Part shown: one piece after another, positions 17,095-24,968 of the stretch
Numbering within the stretch: position 1 is the first letter of the stretch
How the letters are laid out: every line of letters begins with the position of its first letter
NCBI RefSeq assembly: GCF_001613245.1
Contig: NZ_BDBZ01000013.1
Coordinates: forward strand, 1 to 64,000
Direction of reading: 5' to 3'
Length of the DNA stretch: 64,000 bases
Origin: Nocardia speluncae NBRC 108251
Lineage (GTDB): Bacteria > Actinomycetota > Actinomycetes > Mycobacteriales > Mycobacteriaceae
Notes under the pieces: generated by a model
The model's input: the letters and a program-made list of their open reading frames with translations, nothing else
What the model was told of the DNA's origin: nothing
Databases searched by the model: none
Made by a program: the position numbers and the translations under genes

Positions 17095-18522
17095 ATGAAC
17101 GCGACCGTCATCACCATCATGGTGGTCTATATGGCCGTCATGGTCGGTATCGGCCTGTACGCCCGGACCCGTATCAAGGACGGCACCGATTATCACCTGG
17201 CCGGTCGCCGGCTGGGCGTATTCATGATGGCCGGGACATTGGCCGCCACCGAGATCGGCGGTGGTAGTTCGGTCGGCGTGGCAAGCAAGGCGTACGGCGA
17301 TTGGGGCCTGTCCGCCGGTTGGTATGTGGTGGCCGCCGGTATCGGCATCCTGCTGGTGTCGTTCGTGGCCCCGGCCATGCGGCGCACCATGGCCGTCACC
17401 GTGCCCGAGGTCATCGGCCGCCGCTACGGTCCGGCCGCCCAGACGATGTCGGCGGTGCTCGGCAGTGTGGCGCTGGTGGCGCTGACCGCGGTGCAGATCA
17501 CCGCTACAGCGACCATCGTTTCCACCCTCGGCGGGATCAGCCTGGCCTGGTCGATCGTATTCACCGGAATCGCGGTCATCTTCTACACCTGGATTGGCGG
17601 GATGTGGAGCGTTACGCTCACCGATTTCGTGCAGTTCTTCCTGATCGTCGGCGGATTCGCTATCGCTGTTCCGTTCGCGCTGCACAATGCGGGCGGCTGG
17701 GACACCGTGGTCGCCAACCTGCCCGAAGGACAGCTCGGCTTCACCAAGATCGGCTGGCCGACCATCATCGGGCTCGTCGTGCTCTACTTCATGACCTTCT
17801 CCACCGGCCAGGAGGCCGTGCAGCGGTACTACTCCGCCCGCACGCCCCGTACCGCCGTGCTCGGATCGGTGCTGTGCGGGTTGCTGATGTCGGTCTACGC
17901 ATTCATTCCGGCGGTACTCGGCCTGATCGCGCTGGCCGTCTACCCGGATATCGATCCGAACAACGCCCTGGCCACCGTGTCGGTGGGGCTGCTGCCGGGG
18001 CTCATCGCCGGACTGCTGCTCAGCGCGGTGGTTTCGGCGACGCTGTCCAGTGCCAGTGGCAATATGCTCGGCTCGTCGACCATCTTCATCAAGGACCTGC
18101 TGCCCAAACTCGGGACTACGGTCACCGCGGACAACGAGATCAAATACAGCCGGATCGGCGTTGTGGTGGTGGGTGTGCTCGCGACCCTGATCTCGCTGTG
18201 GAGCCAGGCGATCATCCCGCTGCTGGTGTTCGCGTTCACCATGCGTTCGGCCGGGCCGTTCTCCGCCTTCCTCTTCGCCCTGATACTGAAGAAGACGAGC
18301 CGGCTGGCCGGTGTCGTTTCCATCATCGTCGGCACGGTCTGCGGATTCGCCTGGGAACTCGCCGATGAGCCGTTCGCCGTCGCGGCCATCATTTTCGGCA
18401 GTGTCTGCGGGCTGGCGTCGTTCCTGGTGATCCATATGATCGATGCGCGGCGCGGGAAGCTGGTACCCGATGCCTACGGGCCGGAAGCCGATAAGCGGCG
18501 GGAGTCGGCCGCTGCGCTGTAG
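17095..18522 (+). CDS. Sodium/solute symporter (SSS family)
   Basis: 475 residues, about thirteen membrane helices, with a GAAGGA site upstream of the ATG. Family hallmarks: G-L-Y-A-R-T-R near the start, D-Y-H-L-A-G-R-R-L-G, and the T-E-I-G-G-G-S-S region of helix 2 that contributes to the sodium site. It uses the sodium gradient to import a small polar solute. Position between two hydrolases and a GntR regulator makes it the uptake step of this catabolic locus. The substrate is presumably the N-substituted amino acid processed by the neighbours. The cytoplasmic end is short and charged. Confidence 0.88.
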   Translation: MNATVITIMVVYMAVMVGIGLYARTRIKDGTDYHLAGRRLGVFMMAGTLAATEIGGGSSVGVASKAYGDWGLSAGWYVVAAGIGILLVSFVAPAMRRTMAVTVPEVIGRRYGPAAQTMSAVLGSVALVALTAVQITATATIVSTLGGISLAWSIVFTGIAVIFYTWIGGMWSVTLTDFVQFFLIVGGFAIAVPFALHNAGGWDTVVANLPEGQLGFTKIGWPTIIGLVVLYFMTFSTGQEAVQRYYSARTPRTAVLGSVLCGLLMSVYAFIPAVLGLIALAVYPDIDPNNALATVSVGLLPGLIAGLLLSAVVSATLSSASGNMLGSSTIFIKDLLPKLGTTVTADNEIKYSRIGVVVVGVLATLISLWSQAIIPLLVFAFTMRSAGPFSAFLFALILKKTSRLAGVVSIIVGTVCGFAWELADEPFAVAAIIFGSVCGLASFLVIHMIDARRGKLVPDAYGPEADKRRESAAAL

Positions 18523-18529
18523 GGAATTC

Positions 18530-18562
18530 GGCCCCGCCGCCCGATCGGGTGGCGGGGCCTTT
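18530..18562. terminator. Bidirectional terminator between symporter and GntR genes
   Basis: GGCCCCGCC (18530-18538) pairs with GGCGGGGCC (18551-18559), with CCCGATCGGG between them also self-complementary, then TTT. Placed in the 46-bp gap of two convergent genes. Confidence 0.8.
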
Positions 18563-18568
18563 CGGCCG

Positions 18569-19342
18569 TCAACTTTCGCGGCGGCGGCGCAGCTGGAAGC
18601 GGAACGTCTCGGGGGACAGCCACGCCTCGCTGCGGTCGACCACGACACCCACCGAATTTCGGGTGAGTTCGCTGAGTTGCAGTAGAGGGCTGCCGTTCTC
18701 GCAGCCCAGCCGGTCGCGCAGATCGCCCGCCGCGACCACCGGTGTCAGCGTGCAGTCGGAGTATTCGGCGAGTCCATCGGCCAGGAGCAGGTCCAGGACG
18801 GAACCGTCGAAGCGGCGGCGCAGCGCATCCGGCGAAAGTACCGATTCCGGGACATAGTCGACGATCAGCGCGACCTTGCGGCCGTCGATGGTCTTGGTGC
18901 GGCTCACCACGGTGATCGGTCCCGGTTCGAAAACCGCGGCGAGGGGGTCGTCGTCGCGTTGGATCCGGGTGAGTTCCAGGTCGTCGGTTTCGATTTCCTT
19001 ACCGGACTGTTCGGCGAAGGTGTCGAAGGACGAGAGGCGGTCGATACCCGAGCTGATCGATTCCGGTAGCGGCAGCACGATCGAACCCGAACCGCGCACG
19101 ATCCGGATATAGCCCTGGTCCTTGAGGCTCTGTAGCGCGGCGCGGATCGTCACCCGGGAGGCGCCGAACAGCCGGGACAGTTCGCTTTCCGACGGCAACC
19201 GGGCGCCGGCCTCGAGTTTCCGGGACAGGATGAATTCGTTGAGGATGGCCTCCCGGATCTCGGTGTGCAGCTGGCGCCGGGAACGGATCCGGGAGATGTC
19301 GTCGCCGAGGCCCGCCGAATCGGCGGGGGCGCTGGTGGCCAT
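18569..19342 (-). CDS. GntR-family regulator, HutC type with UTRA domain
   Basis: 257 residues. The winged helix occupies about 25-95 (L-P-S-E-S-E-L-S-R-L-F-G-A-S-R-V-T-I-R, then R-G-S-G). The C-terminal two thirds is a UTRA ligand-binding domain, with the D-Y-V-P and L-Y-L-Q-like L-L-Q-L-S-E strands. It lies between the two transcription units that share the 17-bp TTGT-n3-ACAA site, so it very probably represses both and is released by a pathway intermediate. It is transcribed towards the symporter and is divergent from the ammonia-lyase gene, so the 19432 site may also affect its own expression. Confidence 0.88.
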   Translation of the reverse strand: MATSAPADSAGLGDDISRIRSRRQLHTEIREAILNEFILSRKLEAGARLPSESELSRLFGASRVTIRAALQSLKDQGYIRIVRGSGSIVLPLPESISSGIDRLSSFDTFAEQSGKEIETDDLELTRIQRDDDPLAAVFEPGPITVVSRTKTIDGRKVALIVDYVPESVLSPDALRRRFDGSVLDLLLADGLAEYSDCTLTPVVAAGDLRDRLGCENGSPLLQLSELTRNSVGVVVDRSEAWLSPETFRFQLRRRRES

Positions 19343-19427
19343 CGCGGGAGCCCTTTCACTGTGCTGCGGTCGGACGTACGTGCGGGGACGCCTGCGCAGC
19401 TTATCAGGGCGATTTGGCTTAAGTCAC

Positions 19428-19456
19428 TTGACAGTTGTCATACAAATTTCTATTCT
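19428..19456 (+). promoter_or_regulatory. Promoter with embedded GntR-type operator (site 2)
   Basis: A textbook promoter: TTGACA (19428-19433), 17-bp spacer, TATTCT (19451-19456). The spacer contains the operator CAGTTGTCATACAAATT (19432-19448) with its TTGT-n3-ACAA dyad, identical to site 1 at 14251. Bound regulator would block RNA polymerase directly, so repression is the expected mode. Confidence 0.85.
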
Positions 19457-19488
19457 GAACCGGTCATCCGCAGACCGGGAGGAACGTG

Positions 19489-20616
19489 ATGTCAGAACCG
19501 CGACTCGTACGGAACCCATTGGTAGCCAAGGACACCGTGCGTCCACTCGTCGACGGTAGCCGCGCTTTTCATCGGTCGATGCCGGACTACCGCCCCACTC
19601 CGCTCGCCGCGCTCCCCGCGGCCGCCGCCCGTCTCGGCGCCGGCTCGGTGCACGCGAAGGACGAATCCGCCCGGATGGGTATGCCGTCGTTCAAGATCCT
19701 CGGCGCCTCCTGGGCCACCTACCGGACACTGCTCGCACACCTCGGCCACCCCGCCGGCAGCGGTCTCGGGCTCGCCGAGCTGAAAACCGAACTCGCAGCG
19801 AAGACACCGGGTCTGCGCCTGGTCTCGGCCACCGACGGCAACCACGGGCGGGCCGTCGCCCGGATGGCCGCGCTGCTCGGACTCTCGGCCCATATCCTGG
19901 TGCCCGAAGATATGGTGCAGGAACGGATCGACGCCATCGCCACCGAAGGCGCGCAGGTGGAAGTCGTGCCCGGCGGCTACGACGACGCCATCCGCCGCAG
20001 TGCCGAACTCGCCGATGCGAATTCGCTCGTCGTCTCCGACACCTCATGGGAGGGATACGTCGACCCGCCGTCCTGGGTGATCGACGGATACTCCACGATG
20101 ATCGGCGAAATCCTGGACGAGATCGCCGCCGGCGGCATCCCCCGGCCGACCGTGGTGGTCGCGCAGATCGGGGTGGGCGCCTTCGGTGCCGCGGTCGCGC
20201 GCGGATTCCGCGACAGCGCGGGCACCCGGCTACTCGGTGTGGAACCCATCGACGCCGACTGTGTCACCGCCAGTATCGAGGCCGGTGGAATCCTCACCAT
20301 TCCCGGCCCGCAGCGGTCGATCATGGCCGGACTCAACTGCGGCACACCGTCGGTGATCGCCTGGCCTGATGTATCCGGCGGTTACGACGTTTTCGCCACG
20401 GTGACCGACGCTGCCGCCGAGGACGCGATGCGGCTGATGTACAGCGACGGGGTCGTATCGGGCGAGAGCGGGGCCGCCGGGCTGGCCGGATTGCTCACCC
20501 ACGCCGGCGAACTGGCGCTCGGCCCCGACGATCACATCCTGATCTTCTCCACCGAGGGCGCCACCGATATCGCCAACTTCAACCGTGTCACCGGCGCCGC
20601 GCTCGCCGGCGCCTGA
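19489..20616 (+). CDS. dpaL: Diaminopropionate ammonia-lyase
   Basis: 375 residues, ATG with GGGAGGAA upstream. Fold-type II PLP enzyme of the YgeX family: M-P-S-F-K-I-L-G-A with the PLP lysine at 69, then S-A-T-D-G-N-H-G-R-A-V-A, which binds the cofactor phosphate and substrate carboxylate. YgeX-type enzymes convert D- or L-2,3-diaminopropionate to pyruvate and two ammonia. Threonine dehydratase is an alternative, but the GMPSFK and TDGNHG versions and overall length match YgeX better. It is controlled by the GntR promoter and followed after 12 bp by a carbamoylase-type hydrolase. It should turn the freed diamino acid into central carbon and nitrogen. Confidence 0.85.
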   Translation: MSEPRLVRNPLVAKDTVRPLVDGSRAFHRSMPDYRPTPLAALPAAAARLGAGSVHAKDESARMGMPSFKILGASWATYRTLLAHLGHPAGSGLGLAELKTELAAKTPGLRLVSATDGNHGRAVARMAALLGLSAHILVPEDMVQERIDAIATEGAQVEVVPGGYDDAIRRSAELADANSLVVSDTSWEGYVDPPSWVIDGYSTMIGEILDEIAAGGIPRPTVVVAQIGVGAFGAAVARGFRDSAGTRLLGVEPIDADCVTASIEAGGILTIPGPQRSIMAGLNCGTPSVIAWPDVSGGYDVFATVTDAAAEDAMRLMYSDGVVSGESGAAGLAGLLTHAGELALGPDDHILIFSTEGATDIANFNRVTGAALAGA

Positions 20617-20628
20617 GTGGAGGAAAAC

Positions 20629-21894
20629 ATGATTACCTCCGATATCCGGGTCGACGGCGACCGGCTGTGGCGATCACTCGGCGAATTGGGTGACGTCGGA
20701 GCTTATTCCGATGACGACACCGGTCTGCGCGGAGTCCGCCGGCTGGCCCTGACCGATGCCGACCTGGCCGGGCGGGAACTGGTCACCGGATGGATGCGCG
20801 CGGCCGGGCTCACGGTGACCATCGATCGGATCGGCAATATCTACGCCCGGCGCGACGGTCGTGACAACACCCTCGCGCCGGTGATGGTCGGATCGCATAT
20901 CGACACTGTCGCCACAGCGGGGCGGTTCGACGGATGCCTCGGTGTCCTCGGAGGTCTCGAAGTTGTCCACACTCTGAACGACCACGGTATCGCCACCGAA
21001 CGGCCGATCGAGGTCGCGGTGTTCACCGAGGAAGAAGGGGTGCGGTTCGGCACCGATATGCTCGGCAGCGCGGTCGCCGCCGGCCGGATCGATCTGGCCG
21101 ACGCACGGCAGCGCACTGATCCCGACGGGGTGAGTGCGGGCGCCGAACTCGACCGGCACGGGCTGGTCGGCGAGGTCGCGGTACCGATCCGGGCGCCGTT
21201 CGCGTACCTGGAATGCCATATCGAACAGGGGCCGATCCTGGCGGCCGGGGATACCCGGATCGGAGTGGTGCAGGGAGTCCAGGCAATCACCTGGCTCGAA
21301 CTCCAGATCACCGGCCGCGCCGCGCACGCCGGGGCGACACCGCACCATCTGCGCCGCAATGCCGGCCTGGCTGCCGCGCTGATCACGGTGCGGCTCAACG
21401 AGATGGTCGAATCCGGCGCGTACGGCGCGATGCTGGCCACGGTCGGGCGGCAGGTCAACTATCCGAACCTGATCAATATCGTGCCCGAGAAATCGCTGAT
21501 CACGGTCGATCTGCGCAATCCCGACGGTGCCGCCATGGCACGCGCGCACGCCGATCTCGCGGCCTATCTCGCCGAAGTGGAACAACTCGCCGGAGTCACC
21601 ATCACCTCGCGTACCACGGCCGAGACCCCGCCCGTGGTGTTCGCGGAACAGATGCGGGACCTGGTCGAAAAGCATGCCGCAAATCTGGGGATGAGCAGTG
21701 CGCCGATTACGTCCGGCGCCGGCCACGATGCGGGCGAGATCGCCGCGTTGTGTCCTGCCGGCATGGTTTTCGTTCCAGGGCTGTACGACGGGATCAGCCA
21801 CAACCCGCGGGAATACTCCACTCCGCAAGCCTGCGCGGACGGGATCGATGTGCTGCTGCATGCGGTGCTGGAACTGGCAGTCGCCGCCGACTGA
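20629..21894 (+). CDS. N-carbamoyl-L-amino acid / allantoate amidohydrolase-type M20 hydrolase
   Basis: 421 residues from an ATG preceded by GGAGGAAAAC, 12 bp after the ammonia-lyase gene. Hallmarks of the HyuC/AllC group are G-S-H-I-D-T (metal His90), G-R-F-D-G (bridging Asp), F-T-E-E-E-G-V-R-F, E-C-H-I-E-Q-G-P and G-A-G-H-D-A near the end. Members hydrolyse N-carbamoyl amino acids or ureido acids to amino acid, CO2 and ammonia, with two divalent metals. Beside a diaminopropionate lyase, a substrate such as a 3-ureido or N-carbamoyl diaminopropionate is attractive, but allantoate-like ureides cannot be excluded. It probably shares a transcript with the lyase. Confidence 0.85.
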   Translation: MITSDIRVDGDRLWRSLGELGDVGAYSDDDTGLRGVRRLALTDADLAGRELVTGWMRAAGLTVTIDRIGNIYARRDGRDNTLAPVMVGSHIDTVATAGRFDGCLGVLGGLEVVHTLNDHGIATERPIEVAVFTEEEGVRFGTDMLGSAVAAGRIDLADARQRTDPDGVSAGAELDRHGLVGEVAVPIRAPFAYLECHIEQGPILAAGDTRIGVVQGVQAITWLELQITGRAAHAGATPHHLRRNAGLAAALITVRLNEMVESGAYGAMLATVGRQVNYPNLINIVPEKSLITVDLRNPDGAAMARAHADLAAYLAEVEQLAGVTITSRTTAETPPVVFAEQMRDLVEKHAANLGMSSAPITSGAGHDAGEIAALCPAGMVFVPGLYDGISHNPREYSTPQACADGIDVLLHAVLELAVAAD

Positions 21895-22095
21895 ACGCGT
21901 TCGAGCCGGCGCGGGCCCGCGAGCTGCCGGTGTGCCCGTTGCCGGTCGAGGTTCTTCGATCCGCCCCGGACCTACTTCTGGCCGAGTGCGGTTCGGCGGA
22001 GGCGATCCGGCCCGAACAGGCCGGGCGGCCGAGGATCGTCACGGACTTCCGTTATTCGGTTGACCGGGACCTCCCGGGAGAACCAGGATGCGACC

Positions 22096-23172
22096 ATGCG
22101 TGTGGGTGTCGTCGGTTTGGGGATGGGTTTGTATCTGGCCACCTGGTGCCGCCGGCTGGGTATGGAGGTGGTGGCCGCCTGTGACCGTGATCCCGAACGG
22201 CGGGCCGAAGCGCGGGATCTGCTGCCGGGCGCGGCGCTGGTCGGCGAGTGGCCGGCGCTGCTGGATCACCGGCTCGATGCGGTGGTGCTCGCCAACGATT
22301 TCGACGAGCACGCGCCCCTGGCCGTCGCATTTCTCGAGGCGGGCGTCCACGTGCTCTCCGAATCCGCGGCATGTGCGGACGAACAGCAGGCGCGGGCGTT
22401 GCTCGCGGCCGAGCAGCGTTGCGCAGCCACCTACTCGTTCGCCGAGAACTATGTCTTCCACCCGCATATCCAGCTCGTGCGCACCATCGTGGACGCGGGA
22501 GAAATCGGGCGGCCGACCCTGATCGAGGCGGACTACCTGCACGGGATGGCGCCGGATGCGGTCGCGTCGTTGATCGGCGATCCGGCGCATTGGCGTGGCC
22601 GGATCGAACCGACAGCATATTGCACCCACACTCTCTCGCCTGTCCTCGCGCTCACCGGGGCGACGCCCACCGAGGTGACGGCCTTCCCGGTGGACAGCGC
22701 CGATCCGCGCTCCGCCGTGGTGATGCTGGTGCGACTCGACGACGGTGGACTCGCGATCACCCGGCACGGTTTCCTCCAGGGCGAACCGGACAGTCACTGG
22801 AGCTGGTTCTCGGTGCGCGGGACCGAGGGGCTCGCCGAGACGGTGCGGGCGCCCGGCGATCGCGCGTGGTCGGTTCGCGTGCGCAAGGAATCGTGGACCG
22901 ATCCCGGCGCAAAAGTGCGCGACGAGGTGCGCGAACCCGCGCCGCTGCTGCTTCCCGACGGGACGCGTGTGGAGCCGAAAGCGGAAGGCACGGTCCGGAT
23001 CCTCGAGGGGTTCCGTGCGTGCGTCGAAAGTGGCCGTCCGCCTCTCGTTCCCGTGCTACCTGCGGTTGCCGCATCGCTGGTCGGTGTCGCCGGTGCCCGC
23101 TCGCTACGCGAGAATTCGCGTCCGATACCGATGCCGTTTTTCGTGGTCCATGGCGCCGACCCGGCCCCGTGA
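22096..23172 (+). CDS. Gfo/Idh/MocA-family oxidoreductase
   Basis: 358 residues from the ATG starting M-R-V-G-V-V-G-L-G-M-G, an NAD(P)-binding Rossmann fold; AGGA lies seven bases upstream. The E-S-A-A-C region and F-A-E-N-Y-V-F-H-P replace the usual E-K-P strand, so the usual catalytic Lys near residue 95 is not evident and activity may differ from sugar dehydrogenases. The C-terminal half is the family alpha/beta domain. It lies 201 bp after the carbamoylase gene, same strand, perhaps at the end of that transcript. A role as dehydrogenase for an intermediate is plausible but unproven. Confidence 0.8.
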   Translation: MRVGVVGLGMGLYLATWCRRLGMEVVAACDRDPERRAEARDLLPGAALVGEWPALLDHRLDAVVLANDFDEHAPLAVAFLEAGVHVLSESAACADEQQARALLAAEQRCAATYSFAENYVFHPHIQLVRTIVDAGEIGRPTLIEADYLHGMAPDAVASLIGDPAHWRGRIEPTAYCTHTLSPVLALTGATPTEVTAFPVDSADPRSAVVMLVRLDDGGLAITRHGFLQGEPDSHWSWFSVRGTEGLAETVRAPGDRAWSVRVRKESWTDPGAKVRDEVREPAPLLLPDGTRVEPKAEGTVRILEGFRACVESGRPPLVPVLPAVAASLVGVAGARSLRENSRPIPMPFFVVHGADPAP

Positions 23173-23190
23173 CCGCGTGCTCGCCCGGGA

Positions 23191-23637
23191 TCAGTCGTCG
23201 GTCTTGATCTTCTTCATGATCAGGTGGGAATCCACCCGCGCCACGGCTCGCAGCCCCATGAGCTTGCCGGTCAGGAAGGTCTCGAAGACTTCCTGATCGG
23301 TAACTGCGACCCGGACGAAGTAATCGGGCCGGCCGAACAGGCGATGGAACTCCACCACCTCCTCGTAGGAGGCGATGGCGGTCTCGAATTCCTCCACCGT
23401 CTGCAGGTCGTTGATGCTGATCTCCACCGCGACGATCACCTCGAACCCGCGCGCGAGCGCCGCCGGGTCGATCTGGGCGCGGTACCCCCTGATCACCCCG
23501 GCGTCCTCGAGCCGTTTCACCCGGCGCAGGCACGGGGGTGGTGTCAGTCCCACTCGCTTGGCCAGCTCGACGTTCGTGAGACGGCCGTCTTTGCGGAGTT
23601 GAAATAAAATATCTCTATCCACCGAATCCAGATGCAT
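23191..23637 (-). CDS. Lrp/AsnC-family regulator
   Basis: 148 residues, the family's normal size, from the ATG beginning M-H-L-D-S-V-D-R-D-I-L; upstream codons are not conserved. N-terminal helix-turn-helix (L-T-N-V-E-L-A-K-R-V-G-L-T-P-P-P-C-L-R-R-V-K) and C-terminal RAM domain that binds amino acids at the dimer interface (V-E-F-H-R-L-F-G-R-P-D-Y). It is divergent from azlCD, and Lrp-type proteins commonly control AzlCD-type exporters in response to branched-chain or other amino acids. The 3' end meets the oxidoreductase gene tail to tail over an 18-bp gap. Confidence 0.9.
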   Translation of the reverse strand: MHLDSVDRDILFQLRKDGRLTNVELAKRVGLTPPPCLRRVKRLEDAGVIRGYRAQIDPAALARGFEVIVAVEISINDLQTVEEFETAIASYEEVVEFHRLFGRPDYFVRVAVTDQEVFETFLTGKLMGLRAVARVDSHLIMKKIKTDD

Positions 23638-23655
23638 ATATGTCTCACTGTGCTT

Positions 23656-23704
23656 GTTTCCGGTCAGATCAGGAAACCATATTACGCCGAAAGAAACATA
23701 AAAT
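23656..23704 (+). promoter_or_regulatory. Lrp operator candidate and azlC promoter
   Basis: An inverted repeat GTTTCC (23656-23661) / GGAAAC (23672-23677) lies in the 73-bp AT-rich gap between the divergent lrp-like and azlC genes. A -10-like TAAAAT (23699-23704) ends six bases before the azlC GTG, implying a leaderless transcript, common in actinobacteria. No good -35 box is seen, which would fit activation by the Lrp protein. Confidence 0.5.
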
Positions 23705-23710
23705 GACCTG

Positions 23711-24448
23711 GTGAGAAGCACTTCGGCACCGACAGCGATATCCGGCACCCCGGCTCCGGTCACGCCGCGATCGGACCTGCGGTCGGCACTGATGGACACC
23801 AGTTCGGTCGGTCTCGCACTGTTTCCGCTCGGCCTCGCACTCGGAGTGCTGGTGGTGCACAGCCAGCTGGCCTGGTGGTGGGCCCCGGTGTTCGCCGGGG
23901 TCGTCTACGCCGGATCGCTCGAATTCCTGCTGATCGGGCTGGTCACCGCCGCGACACCACTGGCGCAGGTGGCGTTGGCCGCGTTCCTGGTCAACTTCCG
24001 CCACGTCTTCTACGGCCTGTCTTTCCCGCTGCATCGGGTTCGTGGCCGGTGGGGCAAGGGATATGCGACCTTCGCGCTCACCGATGAGGCCTACGCACTC
24101 ACTACCGGCCCGGCCGCCCAACGGTGGAGCGGCCGCCGCATCCTGTGGCTGCAAGTCCTGTGCCAGGGGTACTGGGTGGGCGGAGCCACTGTCGGTGCCG
24201 CGGGCGCGGCGCTGGTACCGGTGCAGCTCGAGGGCCTCGATTTCGCTTTGACCGCGCTGTTCGTCGTGCTGGCCGTGGACGGCTACCGCGCCGATCGCGA
24301 TATCCCGGTTCCGGTGCTCGCCCTGCTCTGCGCACTGATCGCCCGGGTACTGCTACCCGGGCAGATGCTGCCGATCGCGCTGGGGCTGTTCCTGGCCGCC
24401 CTGCTCATGCGCCGGGCATTCACCGAGAAGGAGACCGCCGATGCCTGA
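23711..24448 (+). CDS. azlC: AzlC-family branched-chain amino acid exporter subunit
   Basis: 245 residues with a short polar N-terminus and about six to eight membrane helices. Family landmarks: F-P-L-G-L-A-L-G-V-L, A-G-S-L-E-F-L-L-I-G, L-V-N-F-R-H-V-F-Y-G-L-S and F-A-L-T-D-E-A-Y-A-L. The larger subunit of a two-component exporter (AzlCD/BrnFE type) for branched-chain amino acids, methionine or analogues such as azaleucine. It starts at GTG only six bases after a -10-like box. It overlaps azlD by eight bases, indicating coupled translation and a stoichiometric complex. Confidence 0.9.
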   Translation: MRSTSAPTAISGTPAPVTPRSDLRSALMDTSSVGLALFPLGLALGVLVVHSQLAWWWAPVFAGVVYAGSLEFLLIGLVTAATPLAQVALAAFLVNFRHVFYGLSFPLHRVRGRWGKGYATFALTDEAYALTTGPAAQRWSGRRILWLQVLCQGYWVGGATVGAAGAALVPVQLEGLDFALTALFVVLAVDGYRADRDIPVPVLALLCALIARVLLPGQMLPIALGLFLAALLMRRAFTEKETADA

Positions 24449-24764
24449 TACCGGCTATCTGATCGCCGCCACGGCCCTGTGCTCGGTGATCACCTGGGCG
24501 CTGCGCGCGCTGCCGTTCGCGGTGCTCGCCCCGTTGCGCGCCAGCCGGATCGTCGACTATCTGGGTCGCCATATGCCGGTCGGTGTCATGGTCATCCTCG
24601 CTGCGTACACCGTGCGCGATATCGCCCCGGCGCAACTGTTGATCACTGGTCCCGCTCTCGCCGTCACCCTCGCCCTGCACCTGTGGCGCCACAACGCCGT
24701 CCTCAGCATCCTGACGGGCACCGCTGTCCACGTTGCACTGACCACCGTCCTGGCACACACCTGA
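24441..24764 (+). CDS. azlD: AzlD-family branched-chain amino acid exporter subunit
   Basis: 107 residues, four hydrophobic segments, usual AzlD size. The A-L-P-F-A-V-L-A-P-L and P-V-G-V-M-V-I-L-A-A-Y-T segments are typical. It pairs with the AzlC protein encoded immediately upstream and overlapping, and is expected to be regulated by the divergent Lrp-type protein. GAGAAGGAGACC before the ATG is the ribosome site, lying within azlC. Confidence 0.9.
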   Translation: MPDTGYLIAATALCSVITWALRALPFAVLAPLRASRIVDYLGRHMPVGVMVILAAYTVRDIAPAQLLITGPALAVTLALHLWRHNAVLSILTGTAVHVALTTVLAHT

Positions 24765-24781
24765 CGTGTTCGTCGCAGCCA

Positions 24782-24806
24782 TGCCTCGCGTTCGGGCTAC
24801 GAGGCA
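24782..24806. terminator. Candidate terminator after azlCD
   Basis: TGCCTCG (24782-24788) and CGAGGCA (24800-24806) form a 7-bp stem with an 11-nt loop in the gap between convergent genes. There is no T-run, so this is only a moderate candidate. Confidence 0.45.
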
Positions 24807-24968
24807 GTACCCGCGGCCTGGTCAGTACTGGCAACCCGACTCGTCGGCCTCCGAGCGATATCCGGTGCCTTTCTGGATGACGTCGAATCCGACCATTCGG
24901 ATCGATGCGGTGTCTGCCGAAGCCGGGGTCCGGGCGACCGTGCCGGCCGCGATCAGACCGCAGCCGGC

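Noticed and set aside
19489..20616. Threonine dehydratase instead of diaminopropionate ammonia-lyase
   Set aside because: Motifs and the YgeY-like and carbamoylase neighbours fit the YgeX family better; no regulatory ACT domain is present.
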